Shown here in pieces: positions 22,280-34,010 of a stretch of 64,000 nt of DNA. This stretch comes from Sclerodactyla briareus (lineage: Eukaryota > Echinodermata > Holothuroidea > Dendrochirotida > Sclerodactylidae). Each line of letters begins with the position of its first letter. Position 1 is the first letter of the stretch. The DNA lies in assembly GCA_026419785.1 (NCBI GenBank), contig JAODTK010000333.1:248001-312000 (forward strand), given 5' to 3'. The notes beneath the pieces are model-generated. The model was not told where the DNA came from, ran no database searches, and saw only the letters and a list, made by a program, of their open reading frames with translations. The position numbers and the translations under genes were made by a program.

Positions 22280-25200
22280 CCAACCAATAGGGTTCCTATA
22301 CTCTTGAAAAGAATAGCTAAACACTATTTCAAAATTTCAGACTTTGACCTAGGTGACCCTCAAACAATAGGGGTCATGAACTCTTATCGGGAACACACAT
22401 ACCAAGTGAGAGCTCATCCATTCAGGTGGGTCGAGGTTTCATGTCACAAGCCATATTGGCCAACATATTGAACTTTTCACATTGTTTTCTATGTTCGACC
22501 AAATTCAGATTCATTCACCCCGGACCTATACCAAAAATAATAGGGTTTCCTTACTCCCCCTTAAGAAGCTACACACCAAATATCCCCCTATCAGACCAAA
22601 CCATCTGGACTTATCGTGTTCACTAGTGATTCAGACTTTACCTCTGGTGACCTCAAGATAAACCTCTGATCTGACCCCAACGACTCGGGTTCAATGTCCT
22701 CTGCATCAGGGGACACACATACCAAGTATGAGCTTTATCCATCCAGGTGGGGTCGAGTTTCGGTTCAACCAGCCAAAATTAGCCAAATTTATTGACTTTT
22801 CACAAATTCTTTCTATTTGTTACCAAAATTCACCCCCGACCTATCACCAAAAACATAGGGTTTCCTGTTACTCCCCATAAGAAACTACACTCCAAATTTG
22901 AACACCGATCAGACCAACCGATTTGGACTTATCGTGTTTCCTAGGTTATCAGACTTTGGACCTCTGGTGACCTCAGATGACCCTCCGACCTGACCCCAAA
23001 CAATAGGGTCATGTACTCATCATGGTGAGAACACCATACCAAGTATGACCTTCATCCAATCTGGGTGGGGTCGAGTTATCTGTCAAAGCCAAATTTGGCC
23101 AAATCATTGACTTTTTCACAAATTTTCCATTTTTGACGAAAATTCCCCCCCTCCTAACCAAAACATAGGGTTTCCGTACCCCCCATAAGAAAGCTACACA
23201 TCAAATTTGAACCCGATCAGACCAACCATTCTGGACTTTCGTGTTCACAAGGTTTTCAGACTTTGACCTCTGGTGACCTCAGATGACCTCTTGACTGACC
23301 CCAAAACAATAGGGTTCATGTACTCATCATGGTAACACACCCACCAAGTTGAATCTTCATCCTCCAGGTTGGGGGCGAGTTATCGTGTTACCAGCCCAAA
23401 ATTGGCCAAATCATTGACTTTTCACACATTTTTCCTATTTTGACCAAATTCACCCCCCGACCTATACAAAAACATAGGGTTCCTGTACTCCCCATAAGAA
23501 GCTACACCACCAAATTTTGGGGAACCCGATCAGACCAACCATTCTGGACTATCGTGTTTCACAAGGTTTTCATAACTTTGACCGCTGTTACCTCCGATGA
23601 CCTCTGACCTGACCCCAAACATAGGGTTCATGTACTCATCATGGGTACCACACATACCAAGTATGACTTCCATCCATTCATGTACCATCATGGGTAACAC
23701 ACAACAAGTATAGCTTCATCCATCCGGGTGGGGTCGATTATCGTGTTCACAAGCCAACAATTGGCCAACTCAATTGACTTTTCTCATCACAAATTTTTCT
23801 ATCTTTGACCAAAATTCACACCCCGCCATAACCCAACAAATAGGGTTCCTGTACTGCCAAAGAAAGCTACACACCAATTTTGAACCTAATCAAGCCACCA
23901 TTTGACTTAGTTATCGTGTTCACAGGTTTTCAAGACCCTTGACCTCTGGGACCTCTATGACCTCTGACATGACCACCCAAACAATAGGCTGTTCAGGTGT
24001 ACTCATCATGGGGAACACACATACCAAGTATGAGCTTCATCCATCCAGGTGGTGGCGAGTTATCATGTTCACAAGCCCAAATTGGTCCAAAAAATCATTG
24101 ACTTTTTTCACAAATTTTTCTATTTTCGACCCAAATTCACGCCCGACCTATACCACAAATAATAGGGTTTCTGTACTCCCCTTAAGAAGCTACACACCAA
24201 ATATCCCCCGATAGACCAAATATTCTGGACTTATCGTGTTCACAAGGTTTCAGCTTTAACCCTGGTGACCTCATGACTCTGATCCTACCCCAAAACGATG
24301 GTTCATTCCTCATCAAGGGGAACACACATACCAATTATGAGCTTTATCCATCCAGTTGGTCGAGTGTAATCGGTCCCAGCCAACATTAGCCAAATTATTG
24401 ACTTTCACAAATTTTCGATTTGTTACCAAAATTCACCCCGACCTAACCAAAAACACATAGGTTCCTGTACTCCCCCATAAGAAAGCTACACACCAAATTT
24501 GAACCCGATCAGACAACCATTCTGGACTTATCGTGTTTCACGGTTATCCGACTTTTGACCTCTGGGACCGTCAGATGACCTTCCGACCTACCCCAAAACA
24601 ATAGGGTTCATGTACTCTCATGGTTTGAACCACATACCAAGTATGAGCTTTCATCATTCTGGGTGGGGTCTATTATCGTGTTTACTAGCCAAATTTGGCC
24701 AAATCATTGACTTTTCACAACTTTTTCCATTTTTGACCAAAATTCACACCACCCCCCTCCTTACCAAAAACCATAGGTTCCTGTACTCCCCCATACGAAG
24801 CACACATCAAATTTGAACCCGATCAGACCAACGCACGTTCTGGACTTATCGTGTTCCCAAGGTTTTCCGACTTTGACCTCTGTCAACCTCATATGACCTC
24901 TGACCTGACCCCAAAACACTAGGGTTCATGTACTCATCATGGGTAACACACATACCAGTATTAAGCTTCAATTCCATCCGTGTGGGGTCCCGAGTTTCGT
25001 GTTCACACTACAGCAACTTGGCCAAGCATGACCTTTTCACAAATTTTTAGTTTTTGACCAAATTCAACCCCCACCTTACCAAAAACAATAGGGTTCCTGT
25101 ACTCCCCATAAGAATCTACACACCAAAATTTGAACCCGATCAGCCAACCATTCTGGACTTATCGTGTTCACAAGGTTTTCAGACTTTGTGACCTCTGGTG

Positions 25201-27845
25201 ACCTCATTACCCGTACCTGACCCCAAAACAATAGTGTTCATGTGTACTCATCACTGGGGAACACACATACCAAGTTATGAGCTTCATCCTCCAGGTTGGG
25301 TCGAGTTCTCATGTTCACAAGCCAAAATTTGCCAATCATTGAACTTTTACAAAATTTTACTATGTTTTGACCAAAATTCACACCAATTCATCCACCGACC
25401 CCGACCATCCTAAAACCTAGGGTTTCCTGTACCATCATAAGAAATGCTTACAGACCAACTTTTGAACCCATCAGACAACCATTCTGGACTTATCGTGTTC
25501 AACAAGTTTTCAGACTTTGACGTCTGGTGACCTCTGACCTACCCAAACAATAGGGTTAATGTATCTCATCATGAGGAACACAATATACCAGTATGAGCTC
25601 ATCCATCCAGGTGGTCAATTTCTTGGTGTTCCCAAGCCAAATGGGCCAAATCATTGACTTTTCACAAATTTTTTCTATTTTGAATCCAAATTCACGCCCC
25701 CACCTGAAACCAAAAACAATCGGGTTCCTGTACTCCCCATAAAGCTACACATCAAATTTGCACCCTATCAGACCAACCATTCTGGACTTATCGTGTTCAC
25801 AAGTTTTTCAGACTTGAGACCTCTGGTGACCTCAGATTTACCTCTGACCTGACCCCAAACCAAGGGTTCATGTACTCATCATGCGGTACACACACAGCCA
25901 AGTATGAGCTTCCTCCATCTGGGTGGGGTCGAGTTTATCGTTTTCACAGCCAAAATTTGGCCACATCATTGACTTTTTTTCACAAATTTTCCATTTTTTG
26001 GACCAACATTCCCCCCCCTCCGTAACCAAAAACAATAGGGTTTTTTCCGGACCCCTCATAAGAAGCTACACATCAAACTTGAACCCTATCAGACCAACCC
26101 TTCTGGACTTATCTGTCACAGGTTTTCAGACTTTGACCTCTGGTGACCTCATATGTACCTCTGACCTGACCCCAACCAATAGGGTTCATGTACTCATCAT
26201 GGGTAACACACATACAAGTCTGAGCTTCATCCTCCGGGGTGTGGGGTCGAGTTATCGTGTTCGACAAGCCAAATTGCCAAATCTTGACTTTTCACAAATT
26301 TTCTAATTTTTTGAAACCAAATTCCCCCCGACCTATACCAAAAACAATAGGGTTCCTTTACTCCCCCATAAGAAAGCTACACCCAATTTGAACCCGATCA
26401 GCCAACCTTCTGGACTTATCGTGTTCACCAGGTTTTTCAGACTTTGACCTCCTGGTTTCCTCAGCATGACCTCTGACCTGAACCCCAAAACAATAGGGTT
26501 CATGTCTCATCATGGGGAATCACACATACCACGTATGAACTTCATCTCATCCAGGTGGGGTCGAGTTATATTTCACAAGCCAAAATTGGCCAAATCATGA
26601 CTTTTCCACAATTTTCCCATTTTTGACCAAATTCACACCCCGACTATACTAAAACAATAGGGTTCCTGTACCTCATCATAAGAAAGCTACACACAACCAA
26701 ATTTGAACCAATCAGACCAACCAATTCTGGACTTAATCGTGTTCACAAGGTTTTTCCTTCCACTTGAACCTCTGGTGACCTCTGACCTACCTACCAAAAC
26801 AATCGGGTTAATGTCTCATCATGAGGAACACATATACCAGTATGAGCTTCACATCAATCCATCCAGGGGGTCCAAGTTTATTGTGTGCACAAGCCAAATT
26901 TGGCCAAATCATTGACTTTTCACACTTTTCTATTTTTGGACCAAAATCACCCCCACCTGAACCAAAACCAAAATACGGGTCCTGTACTTCCCCATAAGAA
27001 ATGCTAACACATAAATTTGAAACCCGAATCAACCATCCATTCTGGACGTTTCGTGTTCACAAGGTTTTTCAGACTTTGACTCTGGTGTACTCGAGATGCC
27101 TCTGACCTTACGCCCACCATAAGGTTCAATGTACTCATCATGGGTACACACATACCACGTATGACTTTCATTCCATCTGGGGTGGTGTCGAGTTAATCGT
27201 GTTCACCAGCAAATGGCCAAAGCATGACTTTTCCACGAATCTTTTCTATTTTTTGACTCAAATTCACCCCTGACCTATTCCAAAAACAATGGGTTCCTGT
27301 ACTCCCCATAAGAAAGCTACACACCAAATTTGAAACCCGATCAGACCAACTGTTCTGGACTTAATCGTGTTCACAAGTTTTCCAGACTTGACCTCTGTTG
27401 ACCTTCAATGACCTCTGACCTGACCCCAAAACAATAGGGTTCATGTACTCATCAATGGGGAACACACATACCAATTATGAGCTTCAGCCCCTCATGTGGG
27501 GTCGAGTCATCATGTTTACTAGCCAAATTTGGCCAAATCATTGACTTTTCAACAAATTTTACTATTTTTGACCAAAATTCACCCCCGACTATCTAAAACC
27601 AATAGGGTTTTCCTGTACTCCCCATAAGAAAGCTACACACCAAATTTGAACCCATCAGACCAACCATTCTGGACTTATCATGTTCACAAGGTTTTAGGAC
27701 TTTACCTCTGGTGACCTCAGATGACCTCTGAACCTGACCCAAAACAATAGGGTTAAGTGACTCACATGAGGAACACATAACCAAGAGAGCTTCATCATCC
27801 CAGGTGGGATCAAGTTATTGTGTTCACAACAAGCCAGGATCACAC

Positions 27846-27909
27846 CCATACACACACACAACACACACCCACACATACACATACATACAGACACAACATA
27901 CACACACAC
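27846..27909. repeat. (AC)n-rich microsatellite at the end of family B copy 1
   Basis: The tract is CACA repeats with interspersed TAC and CCC variants. It precedes the terminal hairpin, as in copy 2 (56697-56720). Confidence 0.85.
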
Positions 27910-27924
27910 GGGCATGACTGCATT

Positions 27925-27951
27925 GATTCCTCGACTTCCGTCAAAGGAATC
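27925..27951 (+). other. Terminal hairpin of family B copy 1
   Basis: The arms are GATTCCTCGAC and GTCAAAGGAATC with a TTCC loop. The same hairpin, slightly changed, is at 56734-56758. Confidence 0.7.
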
Positions 27952-28094
27952 AAAAATGTAATCAAACCTTGGCGTGAGTGGCGTTGTTCTATTTGGCATC
28001 AACCTCAACTCTTTCATCTCTCTTCGATGAAAACTTTTTTCTCTGCCCATGATGATTTTGTCATTCTCTTTGCACTCCCCTTCTAGTAGTCAAT

Positions 28095-28800
28095 GTCTTT
28101 CTTCAGTATGGTCTTCAGGCTGGTACACAATCATCCAAATGTGGCCTCACAAGGGATTTGTACAGCTTCAGCACTACCTTAGAGTCTAAGTTGGTGAAAT
28201 TCCGTCTGATAATTCCCATCACTCTATTCGCTTTCCTTAGCAGATCAGCACCCTGTCTACTAAATTTCCTAGTTGTATTCCATATAGCCCAAATCTTCTC
28301 TTCTTCTGTTTTCAATAATTCCCTGTCCTTCCATTAATAGTCGTACTCCGGGTTCCCATATCCAAATTGCATCAGGATATTTCCAACAATAAATTTCATT
28401 TGCCACTTCTCTTTCCATTCCACCGAAATGAGTTGATTCAGATCCTCCTGCAGCTGTTGCTGGTCGTACATATTTTCTTAAGGGTGCACCCCTTTCGTAT
28501 CATCGTCTGCAAATTTACTAAGTTCTGACTTAAACACCATGTCTAAAATCGTTCATGAACATATTAAACAAACCGGTCCAGCAACGAACCCTTGTCACTG
28601 ACTTGTTACCTTTCTCCATTCAGATACTTTTTCCATTTAAACAATCCTCTCTGCCTCTGCTGCCGATCCGTTCAGCCAGCTCTCGCTCCATTTTAATACC
28701 AGTCCATCTATTCCATGTGCTTTCAGTTTTGCCATAACAACCTTCCTGTGTGGGTACAGTGTCAAAAATCTTTTTTGTAGTCCAGGTATATTACATCCAC
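28095..28800 (-). pseudogene. LINE reverse-transcriptase remnant (CR1/Jockey-like), 5'-truncated
   Basis: On the minus strand, with frame changes, the order is VIYLDYKKDFDTVP (RT block with the first catalytic Asp), KLKAHGIDG-like, then WLNG/CLNGK-like pieces. These are followed by FNMFMNDF, KFADDDT (catalytic ADD region, here with an extra Asp codon from an inserted triplet or indel), QQLQEDLNQLIS and the best-preserved stretch, ADLLRKANRVMGIIRRNF and VVLKLYKSLVRPHLDDC. This is the palm and thumb of a non-LTR reverse transcriptase. It is broken by many frameshifts and lacks the endonuclease. It lies between the end of family B copy 1 and a truncated family A copy, typical of a truncated insertion. 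Confidence 0.85.
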
Positions 28801-28829
28801 AGATTTTCCTTCACTATATACTTTTTTAA

Positions 28830-29297
28830 CGGGTCCCAGTCACAAGCAAGGACCATTACATGTATTTTGATCAACATCAATTGAAGCTTGTGGGAGGAGA
28901 ATCATTTCAAGCACTATTATGTGAAGTTCTAAATGTACCCTCGGGCCCGAGTGGGCTTTGAATCAAAATTTCCGAACACCCAGGTTTGGCTTTTAGACCA
29001 TCATTATGACCGAACCTCAGCACTGTGGACCTAACTTTGTAGGAGGAGATACATTTGAATTTTCACACATAATGGCCTAATACTGCCCCTTTATGACTCT
29101 TTGACCTTGACTTTTACCCACAAAGTCGAAACATGTCCCATGGGTCAATAAACATTGGTCCAAGTTTGGTTGACATCCATCCCCGAATTACTGTTTGTGG
29201 GCCAAAAAGCAATTGTTAACACAACTGGATAGATAGATAGAAGATAGAGTGACCATTCAGATTCCAATAGCTCAACCGATCACTAGCTGGTTGGCTA
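28830..29297 (+). mobile_element. Dispersed repeat family A, truncated copy 3
   Basis: It starts inside the body (CAAGGACCATTACATG matching the 1990 region of copy 1). It then follows the same order through the GGGCCC block, ACATAATGGCCTA, TTTGACCTTGAC, a short GATA tract (29227-29248) and the terminal hairpin TAGCTCAACC...GGTTGGCTA (29268-29297). The 5' half is missing. Confidence 0.75.
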
Positions 29298-31455
29298 AAA
29301 TTGCCACACAGTAAAGAGATAGCACCTACATTACAGTGCAGTGCAACTGTGCATACCAACCAAACCATCATGTTTGAGTCCGTTTTGTACCCTTTTTGAC
29401 AGAACAAAAATACTCCAAAAAGATTGAAGCTTCACATTATTAAAAGGTGGATTACAAAGTTTTTCATTAAATATTTCCTTGTTTTTGTGTTCCGTAGGGG
29501 GGGCCCAGGACGCTAGCGTCCTGGAAGCTTGTACAGGCGTGTATAAGGTCGGGCAATGACGTTAATAATGTAGGTTTGTGTAACTTACTAATATAACGGA
29601 AGGTCGATGACTAGCCTAGGTCCTAACTAAGGCTGTGACCGAGTAAACGGGTCCCGCCCGATCGTATCCGGGGACCCGGGCATAAAAATCCCTACCCTTA
29701 ACGCGAAAATATCGTAAATAAACAAAGTAGCAATAAAAAAACATTCCTATTTTCCATGCAACAATTAGTACATTTTCTTACTTTAAATTATTAGGTGTCT
29801 CGATCCGATACGTAAATTTAGCAACCTTCCGCGAAGCGGGCATAGACTACGCTCACCTGCCTTGCATACATAGAGAGCGCAGCGGCCGTGCCCGCACCCG
29901 GTCGGCAACATCTTCTTCTTAGCCGACACTACTGTGACCGAAACGACGGACATGGGGGGTCATGGGCCCCCTGCAAATCAGACTACGACTCTGTACACAA
30001 ACCTTTTTGTTGTTAACCTCTCCTATCGTCAGCCGCTCCGGCTCAGAGCGATGCACTTGACACTACTCGCCTTCCCAGCAAGAAACCGTACTAGTCAGTT
30101 CATTACAGTACACTGCTACTAGACATCGCACTGCAGCAATTCACACATGGCCGGTTGTGACCACAAGTCTGCAAGCGCATGAAGTGAAGCGAGCGCCCAG
30201 GGGATCGGTGAAAAAAATGTTTAGGAAAAGTATATGTGAAACCGTGAACTGACCTGGTTTAGTACACACCAAATGCAGTCACGATCAAAATGACAGGCTA
30301 TTATAATTGTCATCGTAGTACCAAGGGAGTGATGGGTAAGCTTTATTTAAAAACCTGCTAAAACTTGGGCCCTACCTTGTCAATATCATTTATGTAAATG
30401 CGATGTCTAACCAGAGCAACTCGCGATAACGTTAGAGGCTTGAGTTGTACACTACTTTACATACAAGGATAGGTTTAAAGCTCAGAAATATCGGTCACGA
30501 TTTCTGGTCTTCAAAATCTGGTACCCTTGTCCCGCCCGATTTTCTGTACAGGACCCGGGCAGAAAATTACCCGAAAATCACACCCCTAGCCTAGGTCTAA
30601 CCCCCCCTTCTCCTCTCCACTCGCGCTGCAGTTATGCTTTTTGCCTATGGAGCCCTTTCTGCTTACTAAATGGCGACTCTCCGCTCCATAGCCTCCATTG
30701 TATACTAGTACTACACGCGTTTGTGTAGGCAATTGATAGAGCAACCAGTCTAAGCGCCCTTCGTTCGCAGACGTTCGTATTTCGCAGAACTAATGCTAAC
30801 GTTAGCCCAATACAAAAAATGATGGCTGTACAGTGTTACCTATTTAAGTCTCCATTAGAAATTGCAAACACCTTCTATCTTGAACAGCAATTTTAATGCA
30901 TCGTCCTTGCATTAGGACGGTTTCTACCAATTGCTCCATAAATTCTTCTGGTATGTGTATGTTGTGGCGGGATATTAAGAAAGTATTATTTAGTGTTGTT
31001 GGCAACGACCGCCATTGCTACGCATTAATGATGTTTATTCTGAAGTGATTGGAGGCTCTCTTTAGTCTCTAGTCTGATGAACGATATATGATTTCTGTCA
31101 TTCCATATCATGAAAAGGGAGAGTTGAGCAAGGAGCCAAAAATGCCTGTGAAAAATGAGGGTAATATTTGCGGGAAGGTCTGAACAGAGGAATCGAGAAC
31201 ATGAAATGAACATGTTCGAATTGGAAGTGCGCAATATGGCCTCTTATCATCAGGAATAAAGATGCAATTATCGACGCTATGGTCAAATTTTACTTCTGTA
31301 CAGGTTCGGAAACCTGTTGAAGGTTGTGTCAATTTCATTCAGGACCTATAAAATAGGAAGAAGAAAAAAACTAAAAAAGAAGAGACATACCTAAAGTAGG
31401 ATTTAACTGAGTTAAACCCAGTGGACACGATAACTAGAGAGGCAAACAGAATTCC
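29298..31455. other. Unassigned, relatively CpG-rich stretch
   Basis: It has noticeably more CpG than the neighbouring repeats (for example 29810-29900 and 30600-30790), but I find no exon. A perfect 20-bp palindrome lies at 29505-29524. Two similar 40-bp segments with CCCGCCCGAT and GGACCCGGGCA occur near 29655-29692 and 30532-30572. Confidence 0.4.
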
Positions 31456-34010
31456 TTGTGGTATACCCCATTATCATGGGGCAACAACATACAAACATAC
31501 GTTAATAAGCATGAGCCACGCCACCCGGGTGGAGTTGGATTAAGTATAACACAAGCGAACTTGCCCATGCAAAAAGCCCATTTGTCACAATATCCAATTT
31601 TTCATCATGTTCAGTGTTCACCGAAAATGACCTTTGACTTAGCCGTAAAACAATAGAATTCATGGTTCATCTAGCCTATGAGGAAACCACATACCAAAGT
31701 GAGTATTGAGCTTGATGCATCTAGTGTGGAGTGGACAGTAATCGTGTCCATGCACAAGCCACAAATTGGTCAAAAGATCAATTTTCCATAATTTCCCGAT
31801 TCTTTGACAAGAATGACTTCCCAATATACAGTACACCAAAAACAAAGTAAAAACAAAGTTGGATACCAAATTGAAACTAGATAGGACCAGCATTCTGTAC
31901 TCTAGTGTTCACAAGCAGGGGCGGCGATATGTCAAATTTGGGGGGGGGGGGGGGGGGACATGGGACATTGAGGGCAGCACCATCTAAGCGGGGCTCCACC
32001 ATCGGTTGGCGCGTAGCGTAGAAGGATTTTTTTAGTTTTACAGAGCCCCCCAGATTGCAGGAAACGGCACTTCCGGGGCCATATGGCAGTAAGCAACATC
32101 CCTAAAATTGGCAATAAATTCACGATTTTTTTTTCAGAAAAAAAAAAAAAAACATTCTTGAGGGAACGGATCGATGTTTATACCGTACAATTTGGGCCAC
32201 CCCGCGGTGTAGCAGAAAATTTTAGTTACAACCAAAAGATTGCAGGAACGACGGCATCTCCCTGACCGTATGGCAGTAAGCAACGTCGCTAAAATTTGCA
32301 ATCAATTTCAAGATTCATATTTCAAGAAACGTTCTTGAAGGAACTGATTGATGTCTATTCCTTACATTCATCGGGCTAAGCCGCCACCATCAAGTGGACG
32401 CTTGGGTACAATGAAAATTTTCGTTTTAACAAACCCCCAGATTTGCGGAAACGAACGGCACTTCCCGCGCCGTACGGTAGTGAGCAACGTCCCTAAAATT
32501 GGCAAAACTTCTTACAATTTGGGCCAGCATCGTGGACGCGTAGGGTAAGAAGGAATGTGAGCCTTACGAGCCCCATATTGCCGAAACGGTACTGTCCCCT
32601 GTCTCCATGGCTGTAAGCAACATCCTCCAAATAACATCCCCCGCAATAAATTTCTGAAATGTATATCCAGAACCGCTCTTGAAGTAACTGACCTATCTTA
32701 TTCATTACAGTTCGGGCCACCATTGGTTGAACGTAGCGTACAAGAAAAAGAGTCTTACAGACCCCCCACCCCCGCCCCCCCCGCAGATTGCACGGGATCG
32801 GCTCTTCCCGTGACTTTTGCAGTAACATCACTGTAAGTGACATAAGTTTCCAAAAGCTGATCGATGTTAATCCGTACATTTCTTCATCGTGGTCTCCATT
32901 CCTACCATAGCCATGTTTTAGAGATCTTCCATCGAGGACTCTTCCCATTGGGTTGAAGGTTGCGGCCCGCAGATTGAAAATTTTGTTGAACATCACTGTC
33001 ATGGAAAATGTGTGCATTTTTCGGATTTGAGCCAGTCAGCAGACTTGGGCATTTTTCAGATTTTTCCGTTCGAATTGTTCGTCCAAATTTCTCCGTTTCA
33101 GAAATTTTTCTCGCTCGGGTTGTATAAGTGCCACACGTCCATGGGCGTCAATCCTGGGGGGGGGGGGGGGGGGGGGACGGGGGGGACGTGCCCCCCCCCC
33201 CCACATTTTGAGGATGTGGGGGGGGGGGATCACGTAACTGCCTCCATACTGATGTGCACGATTCCCTGTGTCTTTTTTTTTTCGTTAGCCTACATATAGT
33301 TTCATCTCTTGTTAAAAACAGCACGTCAAACTGTCAAGCCAGTCTGAACAATAAGGATCAGAGGTAGACTAAACTGTGTGCAGTGTTAAAAAAAAATGGC
33401 AGTTGGATTCCTGCATTGTTGTAGTGGGGAGGGGGCGGAGTGCAACATGAATGTCCCAAACCAAATTCTCCTTGTGGCCTACCCATATGTTCATATGTTC
33501 ACCACACTTGAAAATGACACGCGTATGGAGAAAAATCATATCTGCCAGAATTCTGACAAAGTTATTGTATACATGGGCCTCTTGTATATACATGTACGGG
33601 AAAGACTGGATAAAGCGCGCGCAGCGCGAATTTGTTGTCATTTCGGCCTTCTTAACAGAACATTTAAGCAATCTAATAAGAAATATGAGTTAGACTTTTT
33701 ATTACGGCCGTACTGTACTTATGATAATATGATTTTTTTCACAGTCGCAAAAAAATATTGGGGGGGGGGGACATTTGATATTATGTCCCCCCCCCACAAA
33801 AAATATTGGGGGGAACATGTACCCCCGTCCCCCCCCCCCCCCCCCCCCCCGTGATCGCCGCCCAGGTTCACAAGGTTTCCTGACGTTAACCTCAGACACA
33901 TGACTTTTGATCGGACCCCAAAAGGTTAGGTTCACTACTTGCAATGAGAAATCCACATACCAAGTGTGAAGTGGAACTCGTTCCACTCAAGGAGGCTTCT
34001 AGTTGATATG
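31456..34010 (+). mobile_element. Family B fragment, split by an hAT-like insertion
   Basis: The left part (31456-31915) follows one and a half family B units: CATTATCATGGGG, CCACCCGGGTGGAG, AAAACAATAGAATTCATG and so on to TGTACTCTAGTGTTCACAAG. The right part (33866-34010) resumes with GTTCACAAGGTTTCCTGACG, the next bases of the same unit. The intervening 1.95 kb is a separate element. Confidence 0.75.
31916..33866 (+). mobile_element. hAT-like non-autonomous element 1 with target duplication
   Basis: The left terminus CAGGGGCGGCGAT pairs with the inverted right terminus CCTGGGCGGCGAT. The 8-mer TTCACAAG occurs on both sides (31908-31915 and 33867-33874), and the family B unit itself supplies the empty site TGTTCACAAGGTTT. 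The 5' 1.1 kb holds four to five degenerate ~190-bp tandem blocks marked by AGTAAGCAACATCCCTAAAATTGGCAATAAA and GATCGATGTT. G and C runs occur next to both ends. No transposase is visible; the long minus-strand frame (32493-33017) is open by chance across the blocks. The 8-bp duplication and CAGGG termini point to the hAT superfamily. Confidence 0.75.

Larger units (their letters stand above)
22280..27951 (+). mobile_element. Family B copy 1: ~18 tandem ~310-bp units, then (AC)n and a hairpin
   Basis: The landmark TCATGTACTCATCATGGG recurs about every 305-320 bp (near 22692, 23007, 23318, 23626, 23998, 24304, 24607, 24925, 25237, 25556, 25867, 26184, 26500, 26808, 27126, 27441). Each unit also holds CCAAGTATGAGCTTCATCC, GGGGTCGAGTTATCGTG, TTGACTTTTCACAAATTTT, AAGAAAGCTACACACCAAA, and the TGACCT ladder. 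The array ends in an AC-rich tract (27846-27909) and a hairpin (27925-27951). Copy 2 (55980-56758) ends the same way, so the array is the body of a defined element and not a centromere-type satellite. No protein is encoded. Helitron/Helentron-type ancestry is inference from the microsatellite-hairpin end. Confidence 0.85.

Noticed and set aside
32493..33017. 174-codon minus-strand open frame
   Set aside because: It lies inside the tandem blocks of hAT-like element 1, has no motif, and the equivalent region of element 2 is not open.
33396..33854. 152-codon plus-strand open frame ending in poly-Pro
   Set aside because: It lies in the right part of hAT-like element 1. Its proline run comes from the C tract and no transposase motif is visible.
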